Source: Collinsella ihumii
GTDB lineage: Bacteria; Actinomycetota; Coriobacteriia; Coriobacteriales; Coriobacteriaceae
Direction of reading: 5' to 3'
Length of the DNA: 64,000 nucleotides
Assembly: GCF_900046475.1 (NCBI RefSeq)
Contig: NZ_FCOU01000012.1
Location: forward strand, 193,924 to 257,923
Shown here in pieces: positions 8,901-16,719 of this stretch (positions are counted from its first letter, which is position 1; the number at the start of each line of letters is the position of its first letter). The position numbers and the translations under genes are program-made. The notes beneath the pieces were generated by a model. The model made no database searches and was not told the DNA's origin. It saw nothing but the letters and a program-made list of their open reading frames with translations.

Positions 8901-10883
8901 TCAGTTCTGGGAGAAGAAGGGGTACTGCCTGATATGGCTGCCGAACGCCTGCTGGGCGTCCGCATCGGGCACCTGCCCGTCGGAAGCGGAGTTCAGCATG
9001 GACCGCAGGCTGCTCTCGAAGCGCTCCATATTTTCGCGCATGCGCTGCTGGCCCTCTTCGCTCATGAGCTCCTCCTGCTGCTCGGGAGACAGGCCGAGCA
9101 GGTTTCCCAGAAGGCCGAGGATCTCGCCGCGCACCCGCTCGCTGTGCGCCTCGCCGAGCGACTCGACGTGCTTGACGCCCTCGCGGGCGACGTCGACCAC
9201 CGTGCGCGGTTCCTCCCCATGACGGCCCAGATCGGACCAGCCGAGCATGGCGGGCCAGATGCGCTCGCCAAACGAGCGCGGGGACACCGCCGGGATCATG
9301 GGCAGCGCGCGGCGCGCCATCTCCGCCCGCCTCGTCAGCATGAGCAGGATGGCGGCCCCTTCCGGCGAGGTCTTGTACAGCGGAAGCTCCTCCAGCACCC
9401 GGTTGCGGTCAACATGCGCCTCGAGCGCGCCGTCAATCTGCGTGGGTTCGAGCGTCGCCAGAAGCTGCGCCATGCGCTCCGTGTAGACGGGGTCCTCGCG
9501 GCACGACATGATCGCGTGCGCAAGGATCAGCCCCATGCGCTCGGCAACCGCCTCGAGCGTGACGACCGAAGGCGGCAGCACCGACGAGACCCGCATGCGG
9601 TAGCGGGCGAGGAACTCGAGCGATGTCAGGTAGACGTCGCCGAACGGGGCGTCCGCGGCAAGGGACGCGCCGGAGCTCAGCGCGGCGGCAGGCGCGAGCG
9701 CCGCGTCGGTCTTGGTGAGCGACGACAGCATGCAGGCGTCCATCTCATGCGCCACGTCCGCCAGGTACAGCGCGTCGATGCCGATCCGCAGGCGCCCCGC
9801 GTCGCGTGCAGGGACGTCGCGGTCCATCCAGCGCGAGATATCGCCCTGGGAGCGCTCGACCAGCCGGATGTTCAGATTGGCGGCGAGCTGCCTGACGCAC
9901 TCCATGCGCTCGCGCTCCTGCGCCTCCTGCTGCGGGGTGAACACATCGGAGCGCTCGAACGCCACGCCGACCACGTTGCGCGGGCCGAGCGCGTCGACGG
10001 CGAGCACGGCGAGCAGGCTCGACGGAAGATCGCCCTCGAGCGCCAGCGCCGCGCGCGCACGGCCGCTCGCCTGCACCGTGTCGCGCACATGCAGGCGAAG
10101 CGCCTCCCAGATCCACTCCTCGCGGAAGAAGCGCGGCAGCTCGTGCGCATCGAGCGCCGGCACGATCACGCCACGGCTGACCTCCTGGATCAGCAGGTCC
10201 TCCTCGAAGCACGGCGAGTAGGCGACGACGCGACCCGAATCGTCCATCACGAACGACCCGCCCGTGTAGACCGTCTCGTCGAACGCGCCGACCGGCGCCA
10301 TGCAGGCGAGCCACACGCCGTTTTGGGACGCGACCTCGGTGAAGTGCCCGTCGGCCACGCCCGCCACCGCGCAGGTCTCCTCGTTGTAGGCGTTGAAGCC
10401 GCTCATCTGGAAATAGATCGCCACGTCGCATCCGCGCGGCAGCTGCGGCATGTCGCGCTCCAGGTCGAAGACGGCGGCCACGCGCGAACCCGCGACGTCG
10501 AAGACCGCCGGCTCCCACACGCCGACATCGAACCTTCCCGTGCGCAGGGAGAACATGGTGCGCAGCGGCAGCACGCGGCCCTCGCGCAGCAGAAACGCCT
10601 CCACGAAGGGGGTCTGCTCGATGGCGACCACCGCGGGAACCAGACAGTCGACGCCGAGGTGCTCCACCCTCCGGGCCACATCGGCAAGACCGCCCACCAG
10701 GTCGTTCTCGTAGTTGGGATAGTCAACGAGCGTCGTCGGCTGCATGCCGCCGAACAGCGGGACCGGCGCGCACAGCAGGTTCGCACCGGCGCGCGCGGCG
10801 AGCTCCGCCTGGTCGGCGATCCGCGCGCACGTGCCCTCTATGTCTCCAAGGCGCATATCGATCTGCGCCAACGCAAGCTTCAT
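8901..10883 (-). CDS. NAD-synthetase-like protein with degenerate active sites
   Basis: A 660-residue protein with the architecture of glutamine-dependent NAD synthetase: an N-terminal nitrilase-like half (residues 1-250) and a C-terminal synthetase-like half (about 255-560) with DALGPRNVVGVAFERSD. The catalytic signatures are missing. The nitrilase Cys motif (usually ICEDLW) reads VFDLER at 138-143, the Glu motif region reads CAPVPLFGG, and the synthetase P-loop (SGGxDS) is replaced by EGDLPSS at 283-289. A tail of about 100 residues is extra. The start is ATG 10883 with GAGGGGAT upstream. It probably does not make NAD; a structural or ligand-binding role is possible but unknown. Confidence 0.7.
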   Translation of the reverse strand: MKLALAQIDMRLGDIEGTCARIADQAELAARAGANLLCAPVPLFGGMQPTTLVDYPNYENDLVGGLADVARRVEHLGVDCLVPAVVAIEQTPFVEAFLLREGRVLPLRTMFSLRTGRFDVGVWEPAVFDVAGSRVAAVFDLERDMPQLPRGCDVAIYFQMSGFNAYNEETCAVAGVADGHFTEVASQNGVWLACMAPVGAFDETVYTGGSFVMDDSGRVVAYSPCFEEDLLIQEVSRGVIVPALDAHELPRFFREEWIWEALRLHVRDTVQASGRARAALALEGDLPSSLLAVLAVDALGPRNVVGVAFERSDVFTPQQEAQERERMECVRQLAANLNIRLVERSQGDISRWMDRDVPARDAGRLRIGIDALYLADVAHEMDACMLSSLTKTDAALAPAAALSSGASLAADAPFGDVYLTSLEFLARYRMRVSSVLPPSVVTLEAVAERMGLILAHAIMSCREDPVYTERMAQLLATLEPTQIDGALEAHVDRNRVLEELPLYKTSPEGAAILLMLTRRAEMARRALPMIPAVSPRSFGERIWPAMLGWSDLGRHGEEPRTVVDVAREGVKHVESLGEAHSERVRGEILGLLGNLLGLSPEQQEELMSEEGQQRMRENMERFESSLRSMLNSASDGQVPDADAQQAFGSHIRQYPFFSQN

Positions 10884-11044
10884 CGGATATCCCCTCATCA
10901 CATCACTGCATCCATGATAGCCGCTCGGCGCCCGCCCGTAGGCGAGCGCGCAACAATAAGCGAAGGGCCGCCCGCACGGGACGACCCTTCTTTGCACGGC
11001 ACGCGGCGATCCCCCGCCGCAGGCGGCGACGGGATGCTACATGC

Positions 11045-11404
11045 TTAGAACTTCGCGCTCCACAGACCATGCAGGTTGCAGTACGCATAGATGGTACCGG
11101 ACTTCATGCCGCCGGCAAAGAACGTGACCGGCGTCTGGCCGGGCTTGAGATAGTGGACCTCGAGACGGTCATCGGCCTCGAGCGCCACCCACTCGATGTA
11201 GTGCTCCTCGACCATGGGGTGCTCGACCTCGCCGATCTGCACATGGATGATGTGCCCGTCGCGCTGCAGGTCGACAGAGGGGACGTGCTTCTCGGTGGCG
11301 GCGTCCACCGTGTTGGGCTCGAGCGCGGTGAAGCCCTCGGGCACCGCCTCGCCCTTGATGTTCGCCAGGAAATTGCCGTTCTCATCCTTATAGAACGTAG
11401 CCAT
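11045..11404 (-). CDS. Superoxide-reductase-like protein (desulfoferrodoxin family)
   Basis: A 119-residue protein whose C-terminal 85 residues carry the iron centre II ligand set: EKHVP (His40), EHPM (His62), EEHYIEW (His68), and YCNLHGLW (Cys109, His112). This centre reduces superoxide to peroxide in anaerobes. The N-terminal 35 residues occupy the place of the desulforedoxin domain but have no cysteines, so centre I is absent, as in class III-type enzymes. The downstream uspA-like gene on the same strand also fits a stress role. Confidence 0.88.
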   Translation of the reverse strand: MATFYKDENGNFLANIKGEAVPEGFTALEPNTVDAATEKHVPSVDLQRDGHIIHVQIGEVEHPMVEEHYIEWVALEADDRLEVHYLKPGQTPVTFFAGGMKSGTIYAYCNLHGLWSAKF

Positions 11405-11445
11405 GTCGGCTCCCTTCGTTTCGTCGTTCGTTCACTCGGGCTTAT

Positions 11446-11470
11446 TATGCCCACGCGAACGACGGGCATA
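11446..11470. promoter_or_regulatory. TATGCCC inverted repeat upstream of the superoxide-reductase gene
   Basis: TATGCCC (11446-11452) and GGGCATA (11464-11470) form a perfect seven-base dyad 42-66 bp upstream of the start codon. It overlaps a CATAAT hexamer on the minus strand that could be a -10 box. An operator or a promoter-associated hairpin is possible. Confidence 0.35.
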
Positions 11471-11596
11471 CACCGAACGCGGTTTGCCCACAAGTGAGGA
11501 CGGATTTGCGAAGGCGAACTCAAGAAGCCCCTGGTCGTTGCGCTCGCGCCGCGCAGCGCGGCGACGCGGATTGAACCGGTCGGTGGCTCTCGGCGC

Positions 11597-12070
11597 CTAC
11601 TTGACCGTCAGCACCGGAACGTCGACCGAGCGCAGCACGCCGAAGCTCACGCTGCCGAGCATGCCGCGCAGGGCGCCCAGGCCGCGCCTGCCCATGACGA
11701 CCAGGTCGATGCCGTGGTCGGACACGTACTCGGCGATTCCCTCGACCGGGGAATTCGCGACCTTCGCGTTGGTCACGATCTTGCACTGCGCGTTGTCGAG
11801 GGCGTCGTCCACGACGTTTTGGATGTCGGCGCGCACGCGATGGACGATGGCGCCCATCATGCTGTCGTAGTCCACCGAGCTGGCCATGATGGACGAGTCG
11901 TCGAAGGCGCCGCCGGCGAGCATGGGCATCGACACGGCGTTGAACGACACGACCGAGATCACGTGGACCGTGGCATCCGGGTCGTCGCCCACCATCCCGA
12001 AGGCGATATGCAGCGCGCTTCTCGCATGATCGGACTCGTCATAGGGAACCAACACGTTCTTGAAGAACAT
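11597..12070 (-). CDS. Universal stress protein (UspA family)
   Basis: A 157-residue single-domain Usp. It starts MFFKNVLVPYDESDHARSAL, and the C-terminal nucleotide-binding signature VVMGRRGLGALRGMLGSVS matches the G-2x-G-9x-G(S/T) ATP-binding motif, so it belongs to the ATP-binding subclass. It is cytoplasmic with no membrane segment. It lies downstream of a palindromic repeat and upstream of the superoxide-reductase-like gene on the same strand, separated by 190 bp. Confidence 0.92.
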   Translation of the reverse strand: MFFKNVLVPYDESDHARSALHIAFGMVGDDPDATVHVISVVSFNAVSMPMLAGGAFDDSSIMASSVDYDSMMGAIVHRVRADIQNVVDDALDNAQCKIVTNAKVANSPVEGIAEYVSDHGIDLVVMGRRGLGALRGMLGSVSFGVLRSVDVPVLTVK

Positions 12071-12175
12071 AGGCGCTCCTTCCCTCGCGAACGAACACGG
12101 ACCTCACCCGCGTTTATACCCGCCCCGCGGATGCGGCCGGCGCCCGCACCGGCAACGGCGCAAATCGGTCCCCAA

Positions 12176-12259
12176 GCGGCCCCGTGCAAATTCGGGGACG
12201 TACCCGCTGCGTGCATTTTTGCACGCAGCGGGTACGTCCCCGAATTTGCACGGGGCCGC
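12176..12259. repeat. Perfect 40-bp inverted repeat, palindrome family A
   Basis: Arms 12176-12215 and 12220-12259 are perfectly complementary around a TTTT loop. The core reads GGGGACGTACCCGC. It fills most of the gap between the usp start (12070) and the ABC-ATPase stop (12268). Confidence 0.85.
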
Positions 12260-12267
12260 CATGCGCG

Positions 12268-13080
12268 CTAGTAGCGGCCGCGCAGGGCGTACCAGCCCTC
12301 GTGCTGCTCGACCTCCAGCGGGACGCCGAACAGGTCGCTCATGGTCCGGCTGTTCAGAAGCTCGCGCTTGGGGCCGTCGGCGAACACCTGGGCGTCCTTG
12401 ATCAGCAGCACGCGGTCGATGGCGGGGATGATGTCCTCGGGATAGTGCGTGACGAGCACCACCGAGCGGCCCTCCTCGGCGAGCAGGCGCATGGTGTTGC
12501 GCACGTGGTACATGCCCTCGGGGTCGAGGCCCGTGCAGGGCTCGTCGAAAATCAGGATGCTCGGGTCGCTCATGAGCTCGCGGGCGACCAGCACGCGGCG
12601 CACCTGGCCCGTCGACAGCGTCATCACGTCGCGCTCGGAGAGGTCGACGATGCCCAGCCGATCGAGCGCCTCGAGCGCCTTGGCGCGGACCGCATCGTCC
12701 ACGTCCACGTGGCGCGGGAGACCGAGCGTGCCGAACTGGCCGCCGCACACGATGTCGACGACCGGCAGGTGCACGCGCACCTGGTCGTGCATCGTGGCGG
12801 ACACGATGCCGAGCGCCTGCTTGATGTCGGAGAGCAGCGGGCGTGCCTGGCCCCGGAAGCGCATGGGCGGCTCATCCCGATGGAGCGGAAACACCTCGCG
12901 CGTGAGCAGCTGGATAAACGTCGACTTGCCGGCGCCGTTGGGGCCCAGCAGCGCCACGTGCTCGCCCTCGGCCAAATCGAAGCGGTCGACCGACAAGATG
13001 GTGCGTCCCCCGCGCACGACCTGCGCATCGCGCAGCTGGAACAAGGGGGCGTCCGCCCGCTCGCAAGCTTTCGTCTCCAT
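12268..13080 (-). CDS. ABC transporter-type ATP-binding protein
   Basis: A 270-residue single ABC ATPase. Walker A LLGPNGAGKSTFIQLL, signature LSTGQVRRVLVARELM, Walker B ILIFDEPCTGLDP and the H-loop VLVTHYPED are all intact. ATG 13080 (METKACER) has GAGG six bases upstream; an in-frame ATG 12 bases earlier is less well placed. No permease or binding-protein gene is adjacent, so substrate and direction are unknown. It diverges from ilvA. Confidence 0.9.
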   Translation of the reverse strand: METKACERADAPLFQLRDAQVVRGGRTILSVDRFDLAEGEHVALLGPNGAGKSTFIQLLTREVFPLHRDEPPMRFRGQARPLLSDIKQALGIVSATMHDQVRVHLPVVDIVCGGQFGTLGLPRHVDVDDAVRAKALEALDRLGIVDLSERDVMTLSTGQVRRVLVARELMSDPSILIFDEPCTGLDPEGMYHVRNTMRLLAEEGRSVVLVTHYPEDIIPAIDRVLLIKDAQVFADGPKRELLNSRTMSDLFGVPLEVEQHEGWYALRGRY

Positions 13081-13164
13081 AGTCGACCTCATTTCCGCAC
13101 GGATGTTTTGGCTATGCTACGCCAAGCGCCCCCACGCGAAAAGGGCCGAAACGAGATTTGAGCT

Positions 13165-13236
13165 TTTGGGGACAGTCCCTTTTTGTTCACGACGGCGCCC
13201 ATGCGCCGTCGTGAACAAAAAGGGACTGTCCCCAAA
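13165..13236. repeat. Perfect 34-bp inverted repeat with GGGGACAGTCCC core
   Basis: Arms 13165-13198 and 13203-13236 are perfectly complementary with a four-base loop. The arm begins TTTGGGGACAGTCCCTTTTT. It lies between the divergent ABC-ATPase and ilvA starts, so it cannot be a simple 3' terminator for either. Confidence 0.85.
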
Positions 13237-13260
13237 GGTTCCCCATGCGCCGGGCCCGCG

Positions 13261-13289
13261 TTGCGCCGCCTCCGAGAACGTGATACTTT
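13261..13289 (+). promoter_or_regulatory. Probable ilvA promoter
   Basis: TTGCGC (13261-13266), a 17-base spacer, then TACTTT (13284-13289). This would give a leader of about 40 bases before ilvA. Confidence 0.4.
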
Positions 13290-13336
13290 ACAACGCAAAA
13301 GCACATCCATGGGAATTAAGAAGAGGGGCGCACGCT

Positions 13337-14557
13337 ATGACCGATATGCTCACGCTGGACGCATTCGAGGAGGCCTCCGCCAAGGTCAAGGAGGTCACCC
13401 AGAAGACCGAGCTCGTCGAGAGCCCGTACTTCAGCCAGGCGACCGGCAACCGCGTGTTCTTCAAACCCGAGAACATGCAGCGCACGGGCGCCTACAAGGT
13501 CCGCGGCGCCTACTACAAGATCTCGACGCTCACGCCCGAGGAGCTCGACCGCGGCCTCATCACCGCGAGCGCCGGCAACCATGCGCAGGGCGTCGCCTAC
13601 GCGGCCACCCGCGCGGGCGCCAAATCGGTGGTCGTCATGCCGACGACGACCCCGCTCATCAAGGTCGAGCGCACCAAGCAGTACGGCGCCGAGGTCGTGC
13701 TGCACGGCGACGTCTACGACGAGGCGTGCGACCACGCCCTCAAGCTCGCCGAGGAGCACGGCTACACGTTCATCCACCCCTTCAACGACCCGGTCGTCGC
13801 CACCGGCCAGGGCACCATCGCCATGGAGATCGTCCAGGAGCTGCCGCTCGTCGACACCATCCTGGTCCCCGTGGGCGGCGGCGGCCTCGCCTGCGGCGTC
13901 TCGACGTTCGCCAAGCTCTACAACCCCAAGATCCGCGTGATCGGCGTCGAGCCCGAGGGGGCCGCGAGCCTCACCGCGGCGCTCGAGGCCTCCCGTCCGG
14001 TCAAGCTCCCCAGCGCGAACACCATCGCCGACGGCACCGCCGTGCTCGAGGTCGGCGACGAGGTCTTCCCCTATCTGGAGCAGAACCTCGACGAGGTCAT
14101 CACGGTGCCCGACGAGGAACTCATCGTCGCGTTCCTCGACATGGTCGAGAACCACAAGATGATCGTGGAGAACTCCGGCCTGCTCACCGTCGCCGCGCTG
14201 AAGCACCTCCCGGCGACGAACAAGCGCGTCGTGTCGATCCTGTCCGGCGGCAACATGGACGTCATCACCATGTCCTCCGTCGTCCAGCACGGCCTCATCC
14301 AGCGCGACCGCATCTTCACGGTGAGCGTGCTTCTGCCCGACCGCCCCGGCATGCTCGTGCGCGTGGCGAACGCCATCGCCGAACAGAACGGCAACGTCAT
14401 CAAGCTCGAGCACAACCAGTTCGTGAGCACGAACCGCAACGCAGCGGTGGAGCTGCGCGTGACCATCGAGGCCTACGGCACGGAGCACAAGCAGCAGATC
14501 ATCGACGCGCTGCGCGCCGCCGGCTTCGAGCCGCACGCCAGCCAGACGATGCTTTAG
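13337..14557 (+). CDS. ilvA: Threonine ammonia-lyase with ACT domain
   Basis: A 406-residue PLP enzyme that converts threonine to 2-oxobutanoate, feeding isoleucine synthesis. The PLP Lys is in the GAYKVRGAYYKIS region; ITASAGNHAQGVAYAA and the glycine loop VGGGGLACG bind PLP. Residues about 330-406 form an ACT domain (VSVLLPDRPGMLVRVANAIAE), which is shorter than the double regulatory domain of E. coli IlvA. ATG 13337 follows AGAGGGG. It is followed 500 bp later by the ilvDBNC operon on the same strand. Confidence 0.93.
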   Translation: MTDMLTLDAFEEASAKVKEVTQKTELVESPYFSQATGNRVFFKPENMQRTGAYKVRGAYYKISTLTPEELDRGLITASAGNHAQGVAYAATRAGAKSVVVMPTTTPLIKVERTKQYGAEVVLHGDVYDEACDHALKLAEEHGYTFIHPFNDPVVATGQGTIAMEIVQELPLVDTILVPVGGGGLACGVSTFAKLYNPKIRVIGVEPEGAASLTAALEASRPVKLPSANTIADGTAVLEVGDEVFPYLEQNLDEVITVPDEELIVAFLDMVENHKMIVENSGLLTVAALKHLPATNKRVVSILSGGNMDVITMSSVVQHGLIQRDRIFTVSVLLPDRPGMLVRVANAIAEQNGNVIKLEHNQFVSTNRNAAVELRVTIEAYGTEHKQQIIDALRAAGFEPHASQTML

Positions 14558-14586
14558 CGCAGGCAGCTGGCAACACGGATCTCATA

Positions 14587-14622
14587 GGGGCGGCGGGCCG
14601 GACGCTTCCGGCCCGCCGCCCC
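14587..14622 (+). terminator. ilvA terminator hairpin
   Basis: GGGGCGGCGGGCCGG / CCGGCCCGCCGCCCC form a 15-bp perfect GC-only stem with a six-base loop, 30 bp after the ilvA stop. The downstream sequence is C-rich, not T-rich. Confidence 0.6.
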
Positions 14623-14628
14623 TCCCCA

Positions 14629-14702
14629 CCTCATGCAAATCGGGGACGTACCTGCCGCGTGCATGAATGCACGCGGCAGGTACGTCCCCGATTTGCATGA
14701 GG
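14629..14702. repeat. Perfect 35-bp inverted repeat, palindrome family A
   Basis: Arms 14629-14663 and 14668-14702 with a TGAA loop. The core reads CGGGGACGTACCTGCCGCG. It directly follows the ilvA terminator, so the 497-bp ilvA-ilvD gap contains terminator, repeat, then promoter and leader. Confidence 0.85.
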
Positions 14703-14760
14703 CCGTTTACCGGCTGTGCGGGGTCTTTGGCCGAGTAACGAGATGTTTACAAAAAATCGC

Positions 14761-15054
14761 TTGCTTGCGCAGGTCGCACTGTAGCATAGTAGAGCAACTT
14801 AGGAAATGCGACGACAGGGCGAGTACCGGACGGACGCACCACAGCGAGCGGGCAGCGTGAGAACCCGCGGCGTGCGGTCGGGAACATACCCTCGAGCAGC
14901 CAAGCCGAACGCGTATCGGCGGACGGGCGATCCCCGCATCCGCATGAGACGCAAGTACGCCGCGCCGGAAGCCACCGTGACAGGCATCCTTGCAGGGTAG
15001 CACCTCCGTCTTCGCACATCCTGGTATCCAACACTGCGATAGCGAGGGGGACGG
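14761..15054 (+). promoter_or_regulatory. ilvD promoter and long untranslated leader
   Basis: TTGCTT (14761-14766), 18 bases, CATAGT (14785-14790) is a plausible promoter and would leave about 260 bases of leader. It contains a possible hairpin TCGCA/TGCGA (15012-15039) just before the ribosome site. A 64-codon frame (14806-15000) ends in codons for Thr-Val-Thr-Gly-Ile-Leu-Ala-Gly but has a poor ribosome site. The leader length suggests post-initiation control of the BCAA operon; the mechanism is not resolved. Confidence 0.35.
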
Positions 15055-16719
15055 ATGCAACTGAGAAGCGATGCCATCAAGAAGGGGCTGGCGCGAGCGC
15101 CCCACAGAAGCCTTCTGAAAGCCGACGGGTTGACCGACGAGGAGCTCGAGCGACCGCTCGTCGCGGTCGTGTCCGCCCAAAACGAAGTGATCCCCGGCCA
15201 TATCCACCTGCAGCAGATCGCCGACGCCGTCAAGGCGGGCGTACGGCTCGCAGGCGGAACGCCGCTGCAGGTCAACACCATCGGCGTGTGCGACGGCATC
15301 GCCATGAACCATGAGGGCATGCGCTACTCCCTCACGAGCCGCGAGGTCATCGCCGACTCGGTCGAATGCGCCATCCAGGGCCACCAGTTCGACGCCATGG
15401 TCCTCATCCCCAGCTGCGACAAGATCGTCCCCGGCATGCTTATCGCCGCGTGCCGCCTGAACATCCCCACCATGCTCGTCTCCGGCGGCCCCATGCTCGC
15501 CGGGCGCGACAAGTGCGGCAACCAGACCGACCTGAACACCCTGTTCGACGCCGTGGGCCAGGTCACCGCCGGCACCATGACGCCCGAGGAGTGCGCATGG
15601 CTCGAGAACACCGCCTGCCCCACCTGCGGCAGCTGCTCGGGCATGTTCACCGCGAACTCCATCTGCTGCCTCGCCGAGGCGCTGGGCCTGGCCCTTCCCG
15701 GCAACGGCACCGTGCCCGCGGTCTTCTCCGAGCGCATCCGCCTGGCCAAGCGCACGGGCATGAAGGTGATGGATCTTCTCGAAAAGGGCATCCGCGCCCT
15801 CGACATCATCAACGAGGCCTCCGTCTACAACGGCATGGTGCTAGACATGGCCTTCGGCGGCTCCACGAACACGATGCTGCACCTCACGGCCATCGCGCAC
15901 GCGGCGGGCTGCCCCGTGACGATGGAGGACTGGGACCGCGTGTCCGACAAGACCCCGAACATCGTGCGCATCGCGCCGGCAGGCCCGCTGCACATCGAGG
16001 ACCTGAACGCCGTGGGCGGCATCCCCGCCATCATCGGCGTGCTCGGCCGCGCGGGGCTGCTGCGCGAGGAGGCCTGCACGTGCCACGGGTGCATGAGGGA
16101 CTGGATCGAGGCGTGCCCCGAGCCCGACGGCGAGATCGTCCGCACCGTCGAGAACGCCTACTCCCCCATCGGCGGCCTCAAGGTCGTGCGCGGCAACCTC
16201 GCGCCCGACTGCGGCGTCGTCAAGCGCAGCGCCTGCGCGCCCGAGATGTACAGGCACTCCGGCCCCGCCCGCGTCTTCGATTCCGAGGAGACCGCCTGCG
16301 AGGCCATCCTCGGCGGCAAGATCAACCCCGGCGACGTCGTGGTCATCCGCTACGAGGGACCCGCCGGCGGCCCGGGCATGCGCGAGATGCTCACGCCCAC
16401 GAGCGTCATCTGCGGCATGGGCCTCGACAAGTCCGTGGCGCTCATCACCGACGGCCGCTTCTCCGGCGCGAGCAAGGGCCCGTGCATCGGGCACGTGAGC
16501 CCCGAGGCCGCAGCGAGCGGCCCCATCGCGCTGATCCAGGAAGGCGACATCATCGATATCGACATCGAGGCGGGCAAGCTCGACGTTCGCCTGTCCGACG
16601 ACGAGCTCGAGGCGCGCCGTGCCGCATGGCAGCCGCCCGCGCCCAAGTACACCACCGGCGTGCTCTCGCGCTACGCGAAGCTCGTCACCAGCGCAGACAA
16701 GGGGGCGTACCTCTCATGA
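15055..16719 (+). CDS. ilvD: Dihydroxy-acid dehydratase
   Basis: A 554-residue Fe-S dehydratase that converts dihydroxy-acids to 2-keto acids in valine and isoleucine synthesis. IPSCDKIVPGML supplies one cluster Cys, TACPTCGSCSGMFTANSM-like sequence (about residues 185-202) another, and GPAGGPGMREML and TDGRFSGASKGPCIGH are C-terminal family motifs. GAGGGGGACGG precedes ATG 15055. Its stop overlaps the ilvB ATG by four bases. Confidence 0.96.
   Translation: MQLRSDAIKKGLARAPHRSLLKADGLTDEELERPLVAVVSAQNEVIPGHIHLQQIADAVKAGVRLAGGTPLQVNTIGVCDGIAMNHEGMRYSLTSREVIADSVECAIQGHQFDAMVLIPSCDKIVPGMLIAACRLNIPTMLVSGGPMLAGRDKCGNQTDLNTLFDAVGQVTAGTMTPEECAWLENTACPTCGSCSGMFTANSICCLAEALGLALPGNGTVPAVFSERIRLAKRTGMKVMDLLEKGIRALDIINEASVYNGMVLDMAFGGSTNTMLHLTAIAHAAGCPVTMEDWDRVSDKTPNIVRIAPAGPLHIEDLNAVGGIPAIIGVLGRAGLLREEACTCHGCMRDWIEACPEPDGEIVRTVENAYSPIGGLKVVRGNLAPDCGVVKRSACAPEMYRHSGPARVFDSEETACEAILGGKINPGDVVVIRYEGPAGGPGMREMLTPTSVICGMGLDKSVALITDGRFSGASKGPCIGHVSPEAAASGPIALIQEGDIIDIDIEAGKLDVRLSDDELEARRAAWQPPAPKYTTGVLSRYAKLVTSADKGAYLS

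Noticed and set aside
8802-11048. A 748-codon plus-strand frame opposite the NAD-synthetase-like gene
   Set aside because: Shadow frame created by codon bias; starts inside a palindromic repeat and has no ribosome site.
14990-15015. T-box-like AGGGTAGCACCTCCG in the ilvD leader
   Set aside because: It matches the T-box consensus at only about 11 of 14 positions and the critical UGGN that pairs with the tRNA end reads UAGC. No specifier loop was found.
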